Notes under the pieces: generated by a model | The model's database searches: none | The model's input: the letters and a program-made list of their open reading frames with translations, nothing else | Told to the model about the DNA's origin: nothing | Origin: Chitinophagaceae bacterium | Lineage (GTDB): Bacteria; Bacteroidota; Bacteroidia; Chitinophagales; Chitinophagaceae | DNA length: 5,414 nucleotides | Reading direction: 5' to 3' | Assembly (NCBI GenBank): GCA_009996555.1 | Contig: JAACZX010000182.1 | Coordinates: forward strand, 1-5,414 | Translations under genes and position numbers: made by a program | Shown here: piece by piece, positions 1-5,414 of the stretch | Position numbering within the stretch: the stretch's first letter is position 1 | How the letters are laid out: each line of letters opens with the position of its first letter

Positions 1-761
1 ACATTTGTTTCGCCGCCAAAACCACCACCATAACCGTAATCTTCCACACCATCAGTTGTTAACTGGTACTCCACAATGGTTGAATCTTCTTCTTTGATCT
101 GGGCCTTGCGGTAGTTGGCCGTGTCCATGTAATAGAGATTGTTCTTTTTAGAGAACAATACAAACCGTTTGTCGGGCGAAAAAGAAGCCCACATTAAACG
201 ATCTTTTGGTTTTTCGTAATCTTTTAATTCGGTTAATACGCCTGTGTTCAGATTGTATTCGAAATAGAATATTTTTTTACCTGCGGCTCCGGGAGCAGGG
301 CCACCGGGGCGTGCACCGCCTCTGCCTCCGCCGGCACCTGTACGTGCAGTTGCTGTATCTTTCTTCACTTCATCAATGGTGCTTCTTATTTCAAACTGAA
401 TACTGTTTTCATCTTTCGTGAACTTCAGTTTTTCAATCGGCAAATGCTGTGCATCAAACGGATCTTTTACAATTTTGGTGATCTCTGCTGCAAGTTTTGC
501 ATGATCAAAAAGAGCACGCTTGTTTCCTTTTGCTGCATCAACAATATACCAGGTCTTTCCTTCACGTGTTTCGTACACATACCAGAAACGATCACTCAGT
601 TTCAGCCAGCGTGGATCCACGGAAGTGCTGAACAACATTTTACTGATCTTATCGGGTGAAAAACGGGCCGCTAAAGCATAATTTCCTTTTTGCGGTGCGG
701 GCTGCTGTGCAAATGACACAACAGAGAAAAGCATCATACAGATGGCTACAATAATTCTCAT
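1..761 (-). CDS. Exported S9-family (DPP IV-like) peptidase, N-terminal part, cut by window edge
   Basis: This frame starts at the ATG at 761 and stays open to base 1, giving 253 complete codons with no stop; the catalytic C-terminus lies outside the window. Residues 1-18 form a signal peptide (MRII, hydrophobic core, VVSFA then QQ), so the product should be exported to the periplasm or outer surface. The rest resembles the N-terminal domain of prolyl-oligopeptidase/dipeptidyl-peptidase IV enzymes: repeated beta-propeller-like strands with FSPDK at about residues 34 and 194, a KKNNLYYMD strand near 205-213, and LTTDGVEDYGYG near 234-245. In this family the propeller gates a C-terminal alpha/beta-hydrolase Ser-Asp-His site, which cannot be checked here. 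An unusual Gly/Ala/Arg/Pro-rich stretch occupies residues 139-162. There is no clear Shine-Dalgarno sequence, as is usual in Bacteroidota. The family call is by recognition; exact substrate specificity is unknown. Confidence 0.82.
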   Translation of the reverse strand, partial: MRIIVAICMMLFSVVSFAQQPAPQKGNYALAARFSPDKISKMLFSTSVDPRWLKLSDRFWYVYETREGKTWYIVDAAKGNKRALFDHAKLAAEITKIVKDPFDAQHLPIEKLKFTKDENSIQFEIRSTIDEVKKDTATARTGAGGGRGGARPGGPAPGAAGKKIFYFEYNLNTGVLTELKDYEKPKDRLMWASFSPDKRFVLFSKKNNLYYMDTANYRKAQIKEEDSTIVEYQLTTDGVEDYGYGGGFGGETN

Positions 762-788
762 GCATCGGTGGTTTGGAATGATAGAATA

Positions 789-804
789 CGGGAACAGGTT
801 CCCG
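789..804. promoter_or_regulatory. Perfect 7-bp inverted repeat in the S9 peptidase leader
   Basis: CGGGAAC and GTTCCCG are separated by two bases (AG). The dyad lies 27 bp upstream of the peptidase ATG and immediately downstream of the possible -7 element at 812-819. It could be an operator for a dimeric regulator, or a hairpin at the extreme 5' end of the mRNA that protects the transcript; as RNA the innermost pair would open to give a four-base loop. No known consensus is matched, so the role is inferred from position only. Confidence 0.4.
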
Positions 805-811
805 GAAAAAT

Positions 812-819
812 TAAAGATA
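812..819 (-). promoter_or_regulatory. Possible Bacteroidota -7 promoter element for the S9 peptidase gene
   Basis: On the minus strand this reads TATCTTTA, one base from the Bacteroidota -7 consensus TAnnTTTG. A TTGG lies about 16 bases upstream, which is close to but shorter than the usual spacing to the -33 TTTG box. Transcription would start near 805, leaving an untranslated leader of about 45 nt before the ATG at 761. The match is imperfect and was found by eye. Confidence 0.35.
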
Positions 820-904
820 AGGGAGGGAAGCTAACCAACGCTTTTACAACTTTGTCAATTACATGAACGGCAGAAGAAGAGTGTAAAAAAGAGCTGCACG
901 TTAC

Positions 905-985
905 AAGCTGTTAGCTATTAGCCAATCAGGCGACCTGTATCGGAACCTGCATTGCTTGCGGCTTGCAGCTAATTGCTAATGGCTT
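905..985. repeat. Imperfect long-arm inverted repeat of TTAGC-type units
   Basis: The arms are 905-923 and 967-985, 19 bases each. The reverse complement of the second arm (AAGCCATTAGCAATTAGCT) matches the first (AAGCTGTTAGCTATTAGCC) at 15 of 19 positions, with 43 bases between. Each arm contains TTAGC-like units about 7 bases apart, and the spacer holds a GCTTGC pair (954-966) and a small CAGG/CCTG hairpin (927-937). The element begins 3 bp after the stop codon of the two-lobed protein gene, so its transcript would fold into a large stem-loop. A T6 tract on the minus strand (885-890) follows about 15 nt later. It may act as an RNA 3' end or be a copy of an interspersed repeat. Confidence 0.5.
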
Positions 986-988
986 TTC

Positions 989-1687
989 TTACAACCCCCT
1001 TGTCCAGATTTCATGAATGGGCTCACCTCTTGAACTAAGTCCTGAATGATGCCAGTTATTTCCTTCTACTTTGCCATCAAAACTAAGCGAAGCCCCTACT
1101 CTTGAACTGTCTCTTGAGAAGAATTCAATATGCTCAGTGTATTTTCCATTAACGAATGTGTAAGTACCACCACCGGTACCAAAAAACTCTTTTGTTTCGC
1201 TGTTAATAGCAATCCATTGGAAACGTGTACCTGTGAGTAGTTTAATTGTACGTCGTGCACCGGGAGTAATTGTTTGCATAGTACCATTGTTCATTCGCCC
1301 GGTGATGAGCCAATGACCGGCTAATGCACTTTTGCCATCGTCCAGCTTCCTGTATACCTCTGTCTTTGCGTTTACAGTTAACTGCATGGTTTCATTCTTC
1401 ACCTCCACTTTCGCTGTTTCGGCAGTACCGATCTTTTCTTTTTGTCCCGTATGAAACGTAAGATGCATTTGCAATTCATTTCCTTTAATGGAATACGCTC
1501 CTCCTTTTGTATAACTGAACACTTTATTGGCTACATCATATTGTGTACAGGAATAATAACCATCCTGGAACAACCATGTTGTGTTCATTGTTCCTTCCTG
1601 TATGCTCCAGGAACCGCTTACCGATACCTGCGTAAAAGCTGAAGCAGAAATGAGCATCAAATTCAGTAAAACAAAAACAGACTTCAT
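989..1687 (-). CDS. Exported two-lobed beta-rich protein, lipocalin-like (function unknown)
   Basis: The product is 232 aa. I chose the ATG at 1687 because it opens a clean signal peptide (MKS, hydrophobic core, then ASA with likely cleavage after residue 17); the longer reading begins at TTG 1711, directly after the upstream stop, and puts a polar Cys-containing stretch before the signal. The mature part has two similar halves, roughly residues 25-104 and 123-213. Each begins G-x-W (GSWSI, GHWLI), carries a GG-[AT]-Y-[ST] turn (62 and 173) followed by alternating strands (LQMHLTFHTG, YTEHIEFFSR), and ends in another strand pair. The C-terminus has HHSG and EIWTR. This resembles Bacteroidota secreted lipocalin-like proteins such as those grouped in DUF4488, though I cannot confirm the family. 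There is no catalytic motif, so ligand binding is a guess. It lies 24 bp after the NamZ gene and is probably co-transcribed with it. Confidence 0.75.
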   Translation of the reverse strand: MKSVFVLLNLMLISASAFTQVSVSGSWSIQEGTMNTTWLFQDGYYSCTQYDVANKVFSYTKGGAYSIKGNELQMHLTFHTGQKEKIGTAETAKVEVKNETMQLTVNAKTEVYRKLDDGKSALAGHWLITGRMNNGTMQTITPGARRTIKLLTGTRFQWIAINSETKEFFGTGGGTYTFVNGKYTEHIEFFSRDSSRVGASLSFDGKVEGNNWHHSGLSSRGEPIHEIWTRGL

Positions 1688-1711
1688 ACAATTGTATTTA
1701 CAAATGAACAA

Positions 1712-2935
1712 TTAAGGATACAACAAATATTTCTTCCGCATGGTTTTGTACTGTGATAAACCCGGCTCCCATGAAGCATAGATCTCCTTATCGGGTGTTC
1801 CTTTCATGATCTGTTCTTTGAACAAAGCATTACCGGCCAGTTTATTAATGTCATTTATCTGGTTACTCTGCGAATGGTCAAAGAATTTTGCTTTATCGGG
1901 AAATGCAGCATACAGATCTTTCATCCATTGTACATTAATGCGCTTGGTCTTGCGCAACTGTGCAATATCGTAGTTACGCAGATCAAGTCCAAAGCATTCT
2001 TTGTTCATGTGCAAAGGCGTTTCCGCCATACCGGGAATACTTTTGGGTGTAAACGAAAACTGATATTTATCTTTCAGCAAGGGGCTGCCGAATACCGTAA
2101 ACGGAAAATAAGTTCCCCGGCCATGATTCAATGCTGTGCCTTCAAATAAACAGGTGGAAGGATACAGCATTATTGATTGTTGTGTATTGAGGTTGGGCGA
2201 TGGCGGCACCGGCAATGTGTACGGCAGTTCATGATTGTAGTTGGCTACTTTTATGATCCTGAGTTTACATTGCAGCTTATTGGGCAACCATCCTTCGCCA
2301 TTGATCATTTGTGCAAATTCAGCAATGGTCATTCCATGTGCTATAGGAATAGGAAATATACCAATGCCTGATTTATATTTCATATCCAGTATTGGCCCGT
2401 CAACCAGATAACCGTTGGGGTTTGGCCTGTCAAGTATCAGTAACTCTTTTTTATTTTCTGCGCAGGCTTCCATAATATGGCTGAGCACATTAATGTACGT
2501 ATAAAAGCGGCAACCCACATCCTGTATATCAAAGATCATGAGGTCAACATCTGCCATGTCTTCTTTGGTGGGTTTACGTTTGGGACCATACAGTGAAATA
2601 ACCGGTACGCCTGTTGCCGGATCTTTTTCATCTTTTACTTTTACACCTGCACTTGCCTTGCCACGAAAACCATGTTCTGGCCCAAATACTTTTACAATGT
2701 TTACGCCAAGCGAAACAAGACTATCAACCAAATGCTGTTTACCAATAATGGTAGTTGGATTGGCCAAAACAGCAATGCGCTTGCCTTTCAGGTAAGGAAG
2801 ATATTTTTCTGTTTGATCTGCACCTGTAATAATGGTTTCTTTCACTACAACAGGTTTGTTCCTTGTGTTCACACTTTCCAATGCAAACAAACAAATAACA
2901 GCAAAGAAGACGAGGACAATACTTTTTTTCTCCAT
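1712..2935 (-). CDS. namZ: Exported DUF1343/NamZ-type exo-beta-N-acetylmuramidase (GH171 family)
   Basis: This 407-aa product matches the DUF1343 family, whose characterised member is Bacillus subtilis NamZ (YbbC), which releases MurNAc from the non-reducing ends of peptidoglycan fragments. Family motifs occur in order: an N-terminal Rossmann-like part with FGPEHGFRG at 84-92 (Glu87, the family's proposed catalytic acid, and His88), FDIQDVGCRFYTY at 135-147, LDRPNPNG at 168-175, PIPIAHGMT from 195, then the C-terminal domain with PPSPNLNT from 244, LYPSTCLFEGT and NHGRGT ending at 275, and a SWEPGL-containing tail. A hydrophobic segment at residues 6-19 after MEKK indicates export; no good lipobox or clear AXA site is seen. 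I chose the ATG at 2935: the longer frame starts at a GTG (2992) that touches the preceding terminator's U-tract and would put 19 polar residues before the signal. It should be transcribed from its own promoter in the 57-bp gap, although I see no good -7 box. Length is normal for the family. Confidence 0.9.
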   Translation of the reverse strand: MEKKSIVLVFFAVICLFALESVNTRNKPVVVKETIITGADQTEKYLPYLKGKRIAVLANPTTIIGKQHLVDSLVSLGVNIVKVFGPEHGFRGKASAGVKVKDEKDPATGVPVISLYGPKRKPTKEDMADVDLMIFDIQDVGCRFYTYINVLSHIMEACAENKKELLILDRPNPNGYLVDGPILDMKYKSGIGIFPIPIAHGMTIAEFAQMINGEGWLPNKLQCKLRIIKVANYNHELPYTLPVPPSPNLNTQQSIMLYPSTCLFEGTALNHGRGTYFPFTVFGSPLLKDKYQFSFTPKSIPGMAETPLHMNKECFGLDLRNYDIAQLRKTKRINVQWMKDLYAAFPDKAKFFDHSQSNQINDINKLAGNALFKEQIMKGTPDKEIYASWEPGLSQYKTMRKKYLLYP

Positions 2936-2992
2936 GAAGATGTTTTGAACGTCTAATCTATTCAACTTTTTATAATCGTGCTTACCATTCAC

Positions 2993-3021
2993 AAAAAAAG
3001 GGCCGCTGTTGCGGCCCTTTT
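2993..3021 (-). terminator. Intrinsic terminator of the SRPBCC gene
   Basis: On the minus strand a perfect GGGCCGC/GCGGCCC stem (3000-3006 with 3011-3017) with a four-base loop is followed by seven Us (2993-2999). Flanking A4 and T4 extend the stem to 11 bp. It lies 16 bp downstream of the SRPBCC stop codon. The plus-strand side also has a T-tract (3018-3021, then TCATCTTTTT), so it could work in both directions, but no plus-strand gene is seen to need it. Confidence 0.92.
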
Positions 3022-3037
3022 CATCTTTTTCAAAAGA

Positions 3038-3463
3038 TTATATTGCTTCGGCGTAGTTTTTAAAGCTGTCGAGTATTGCCTGCCAGCCCATCTGCTGCAT
3101 CTCAACCGGATTTTCACTTTCCGCATCAAAGCTTTCTGTGATCTTTGTTGCAGTTCCTTCTGCTGTAAAACTGATCTTCACTTTGCGGCCGTCGCCCAAT
3201 GTGTATTCAATATATTCGTTGGCAGTAACTGCATCGTACACACCTGCAAAATCAAAACCAAAGCTGCCGTCTTTTGCTTCCATACGTGCAGTAAGCGTTC
3301 CTCCCACACGTAAATCATTTTTTGCCCATGGTGTGTGCCAATCGGGTGAAGCGCTGTTCCACTTTGTAATATGATCGGGATTGTTCCATAGTTCCCACAC
3401 TTTTTCTGCCGGTGCGTTTACAATTGCTTCTACTGTAATTACTGTTGCTGACTGTGCTGACAT
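3038..3463 (-). CDS. SRPBCC / AHSA1-type START-like domain protein
   Basis: The product is a 141-aa cytosolic protein with a single START-like fold and no signal peptide. Typical features are a first strand leading into VNAPAEKVWELWNNPDH (from residue 15) and ITKWN, DLRVGG at 50-55, an F-x-GVYD strand at 72-77, a YTLGDG turn near 87, and a closing helix (EMQQMGWQAILDSFKNYAE, to 139). The ATG at 3463 is preferred because it gives MSAQSATVITVEA, the usual beginning and length for this family; readings from ATG 3529 or TTG 3535 add about 22-24 Lys/Ser-rich residues with no domain content. SRPBCC proteins bind hydrophobic ligands in an internal cavity, but this one's ligand is unknown. The gene is followed by a strong terminator. 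It is separated from the upstream small gene by 115 bp containing repeats, so it may have its own promoter. Confidence 0.88.
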   Translation of the reverse strand: MSAQSATVITVEAIVNAPAEKVWELWNNPDHITKWNSASPDWHTPWAKNDLRVGGTLTARMEAKDGSFGFDFAGVYDAVTANEYIEYTLGDGRKVKISFTAEGTATKITESFDAESENPVEMQQMGWQAILDSFKNYAEAI

Positions 3464-3464
3464 G

Positions 3465-3503
3465 ATCGTTATTGTTTTTTTATTTGATGATCGATTTAAC
3501 GAT
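3465..3503 (-). promoter_or_regulatory. Inverted repeat abutting the SRPBCC start codon
   Basis: ATCGTTA (3465-3471) and TAACGAT (3497-3503) are exact reverse complements separated by 25 bases. In the minus-strand mRNA they could pair and place the ATG (3461-3463) at the base of a stem. The gap is AT-rich (an A7 run in the mRNA sense), so the ribosome-binding region would lie in the loop. The seven-base arms could be chance. Confidence 0.25.
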
Positions 3504-3543
3504 ACAAACTTCGATGCTTTTTTCTGCATTTGCAATGTGCAAT

Positions 3544-3572
3544 AACGACAAACTGCGGGTTGAAAACGACAA
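3544..3572. repeat. Direct repeat AACGACAA x2, 21-bp period, upstream of the SRPBCC gene
   Basis: Two exact copies of AACGACAA sit at 3544-3551 and 3565-3572, with starts 21 bp apart, i.e. two DNA helical turns. They lie in the 115-bp gap before the SRPBCC gene, next to a short dyad TTGCA-ATG-TGCAA (3530-3542). The arrangement fits a regulator that binds two sites on one DNA face, but no known binding consensus is recognised. Confidence 0.35.
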
Positions 3573-3578
3573 GTTATT

Positions 3579-3863
3579 TTACAATAATGCTTTTACAATA
3601 TCCACCCACTCATCCTGCAGCGAAACAGCAGGCCGTTGTTTTTTTGCCCGGTTATACCAGTAATCTGCATTCCAGGTATCTCCTTCTTTGCGATGAAGGT
3701 AAGCATGCACCCAACAAGCCGTTGCATCACTAAGGCTGTCAACACAATCATGTGCTTTTTCCCATTGCTCACATCCATCGTACCACATAGCAGTAAGATA
3801 AATGCTGATGCCTTTTGGTAATTGCTTTAGTTGAATACTCTGTAAAAACTGATCGTAATTCAT
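3579..3863 (-). CDS. Small Trp-rich protein of unknown function
   Basis: The product is 94 aa, starting at the ATG at 3863. I do not recognise a named family with certainty. It looks largely helical and soluble, without a signal peptide or membrane segment. It holds six Trp (27, 34, 51, 64, 69, 86) and three Cys (31, 40, 50). The central part, WVHAYLHRKEGDTWNADYWY (residues 51-70), looks conserved: I recall similar H-A-Y-L-H-R-K-E-G-D and N-A-x-Y-W-Y stretches in uncharacterised small bacterial proteins. The spacing of paired helices (EQWEKAHDCVDSL, then ATACWVHAYLHRKEGD, then NADYWYNRA) resembles degenerate TPR/SEL1-like helices. It begins 11 bp after the GMC oxidoreductase stop, so the two are very probably co-transcribed, and a helper role for that enzyme is possible but unproven. 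Confidence 0.78.
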   Translation of the reverse strand: MNYDQFLQSIQLKQLPKGISIYLTAMWYDGCEQWEKAHDCVDSLSDATACWVHAYLHRKEGDTWNADYWYNRAKKQRPAVSLQDEWVDIVKALL

Positions 3864-3874
3864 GCGGTATTGAA

Positions 3875-5414
3875 TCAGATATTCATTTTCTTAAGTTCAC
3901 TCACTGCATAATCGCATGCACGTGCAGTAAGTGCCATATATGTAAGTGAAGGGTTGAGGTAAGAACTGGAAGTCATGCAACTGCCATCCGTAATAAATAC
4001 GTTGGGTACTTCATGCATTTGGTTGAACGCATTCAGTACAGAAGTTTTTGCATCATGCCCCATGCGTGCTGTCCCCATTTCATGATTGGCATTGCCCGGT
4101 GCCGACATTTCTGCACTTACTCTTATATTCAGTAAACCTGCAGCTTCGGCCATTTCCTTTCCCCGCTCGATCATATCCCGGTGCATGTTCTTTTCATTTG
4201 TTTTAAACGAACAATCAATAACAGGTTGGGGACGGCCAAATGCATCGGTTTTATTTTTGTCAAGTGTAATTCTGTTCTCTGCATAAGGCAAGCACTCTCC
4301 GTAACCACTTAAACTCACCTGCCAGCTCCCCGGCACAGACAATGCTTCTTTCAACTCTTCGCCAATCATTCCTTCTTCTGCACGCCGTGGTCGTCTTGCC
4401 GATAAAAAATAATGATAGCCTCTTACAAAATCATCGGCCTTATCATTAAAAATATTTCTGAACCGTGGTATGTATAACGATACAGGCCGTTTACCCGAAT
4501 AATAAAATTCATCGAGACCGTCAATATTTCCATATACGCTCACACCTTTATGATGATCCATGAGGTTTCTTCCAACCTGGTCGCTGCCATTACCCAATCC
4601 ATTGGGAAAACGGTTTGATGTTGATTGCAGCAAAATAGCTGAAGTGGCAATTGTGGATGCATTCAGGAAGATGATCTTTGCATAAAAGGTTTCTGTGTTC
4701 TTTGTTTGGGTATCAATGATCTCCACTCCTTTTGCCCGTTGCTTTTGTTCATCATACAAAATTGTATGCACCAATGCATGCGGACGAATCGTGAGATTAC
4801 CTGTTGCCTGTGCAGCCGGCATTGTGCTGGCATTTGTACTGAAGTATGCACCAAACGGACAACCACGATGACATAAGTTTCTTGCCATACATTGTCCCCT
4901 GCCCTTTACCGGTTGTGTTAAGTTGGCAACACGCCCGGGTACTGCATAACGGTTTTTGAACAGTGATTCAATTTTCGATTTCATGTAACGCTCACCAGCA
5001 TTAATATCAAAGGCCGGCTGAAATTCACCGTCAGGTAAATGTTGCAATCCATCCCTGTTGCCGCTAACACCAATAAACCGTTCAACATAACTGTACCACG
5101 GAGCAATATCTTTATAACGAATAGGCCAGTCAACAGCATGTCCGTCTTTCAGGTTCGATTCAAACTCAACATCGCTCCATCTGTAACTCGCTCTTCCCCA
5201 TAACAGCGAACGCCCACCCACAACATCACCTCTTATCCAGTCGTAACGCTGCGTTTCCACATAAGGATTCTGCAGATCATCGATGTAAAAATGTTTATTG
5301 TCTTCACGAAATGAAAAGTGACGGGTTTGAATGGGAAACTTTTTTTTCTCATCGGTGGTGAGTTGATTATAATGAGGAAATTCCCATGTTTCCTTTAAAG
5401 CAGTAGGGTAATCT
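3875..5414 (-). CDS. GMC-family FAD-dependent oxidoreductase, N-terminus outside window
   Basis: The frame is open from the window edge to the TGA at 3875, giving 512 visible residues. The first visible ones (DYPTALKETWEFPHY) continue straight into the rest, so the GTG at 5260 is an internal Val, not a start. Only the first roughly 50 residues, with the GxGxxG FAD-binding loop, should be missing. Visible hallmarks (numbered from the edge) are GDVVGGRSLLWGR ending at 74 (the FAD-contacting G-G-x-S-x-x-W signature), CHRGCPFGAYFST from 181, FLNAS near 249, VGRNLMDHH at 280-288, FGRPQPVID from 392, HEMGTARMG at 444-452 with the likely catalytic His444, and NPSLTYMALTARA at 487-499 with Asn487, the usual second active-site position. 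GMC enzymes oxidise alcohols or sugars; this type resembles bacterial gluconate/glucose dehydrogenase-like flavoproteins, which often pass electrons to partner subunits. The substrate cannot be read from the sequence. The small gene 11 bp downstream is probably in its operon. Confidence 0.9.
   Translation of the reverse strand, partial: DYPTALKETWEFPHYNQLTTDEKKKFPIQTRHFSFREDNKHFYIDDLQNPYVETQRYDWIRGDVVGGRSLLWGRASYRWSDVEFESNLKDGHAVDWPIRYKDIAPWYSYVERFIGVSGNRDGLQHLPDGEFQPAFDINAGERYMKSKIESLFKNRYAVPGRVANLTQPVKGRGQCMARNLCHRGCPFGAYFSTNASTMPAAQATGNLTIRPHALVHTILYDEQKQRAKGVEIIDTQTKNTETFYAKIIFLNASTIATSAILLQSTSNRFPNGLGNGSDQVGRNLMDHHKGVSVYGNIDGLDEFYYSGKRPVSLYIPRFRNIFNDKADDFVRGYHYFLSARRPRRAEEGMIGEELKEALSVPGSWQVSLSGYGECLPYAENRITLDKNKTDAFGRPQPVIDCSFKTNEKNMHRDMIERGKEMAEAAGLLNIRVSAEMSAPGNANHEMGTARMGHDAKTSVLNAFNQMHEVPNVFITDGSCMTSSSYLNPSLTYMALTARACDYAVSELKKMNI

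Noticed and set aside
138..159. Perfect 8-bp inverted repeat ATTGTTCT/AGAACAAT inside the S9 peptidase gene
   Set aside because: About one such dyad is expected by chance in a window of this size, and it falls on ordinary KKNN codons, so no separate role is claimed.
206..659. Two 71-aa plus-strand open frames over the S9 peptidase
   Set aside because: They lie antisense to a frame with a signal peptide and family motifs, have rare-residue-rich compositions, and show no domain.
885..890. T6 tract (minus strand) as a terminator for the two-lobed protein gene
   Set aside because: The nearest adjacent stem is only AGCT/AGCT, and the long imperfect stem ends about 15 nt upstream, so a classical terminator cannot be supported.
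905..985. CRISPR array
   Set aside because: There are only two imperfect, inverted arms and no regularly spaced direct repeats or cas genes.
2672..3313. Plus-strand open frames (2672-2956, 2978-3313) over NamZ, the terminator and SRPBCC
   Set aside because: They are shadows of well-supported minus-strand genes; the second crosses a strong terminator and is rich in Cys/Phe without a recognisable motif.
5258..5260. GTG as the start of the GMC oxidoreductase
   Set aside because: The frame stays open for 51 more codons to the window edge and those residues match the family, so this is an internal Val.

Overview
The window looks like a chromosomal segment of a Bacteroidota bacterium, most likely family Chitinophagaceae. 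The evidence is the moderate G+C and AT-rich leaders without clear Shine-Dalgarno sequences, the run of exported proteins, and the protein types: a DUF1343/NamZ hydrolase, a secreted two-lobed beta protein, an S9 peptidase and a Bacteroidota-style GMC oxidoreductase. The family-level assignment is an inference from protein resemblance. All six genes lie on the minus strand, so transcription runs from high to low coordinates. I see no convincing plus-strand gene, tRNA, rRNA, CRISPR array or mobile element.

In transcription order: (1) 5414-3875 is a GMC-family flavin oxidoreductase whose N-terminal FAD-binding loop lies outside the window. (2) 3863-3579 is a small Trp-rich protein of unknown function, 11 bp downstream and probably co-transcribed. 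(3) After a 115-bp gap with short repeats, 3463-3038 is a START-like SRPBCC/AHSA1 protein, followed by a strong intrinsic terminator at 2993-3021. (4) 2935-1712 is an exported DUF1343/NamZ-type exo-beta-N-acetylmuramidase (GH171 family). (5) 1687-989 is an exported protein made of two similar beta-rich halves, 24 bp downstream and probably in the same operon. (6) After a 227-bp intergenic region with an imperfect TTAGC-type inverted repeat and a 7-bp dyad, 761-1 is the N-terminal part of an exported S9 (DPP IV-like) peptidase, cut by the window edge.

The terminator separates two transcription units: the oxidoreductase/small protein/SRPBCC side and the NamZ/two-lobed side. Several of the products act outside the cytoplasm: NamZ on peptidoglycan fragments, the S9 enzyme on peptides, and the two-lobed protein possibly on a ligand. 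That suggests a role in cell-wall turnover or nutrient scavenging, but the genes do not form a recognised pathway together.

For three genes the longest possible reading starts at a GTG or TTG that I reject in favour of a downstream ATG. For the GMC gene the open frame continues past an internal GTG to the window edge. I did not find a clearly new system. The best leads are the internal duplication in the two-lobed protein, the Gly/Arg/Pro-rich insert in the S9 peptidase, the unknown Trp-rich protein beside the oxidoreductase, and the intergenic inverted repeats.
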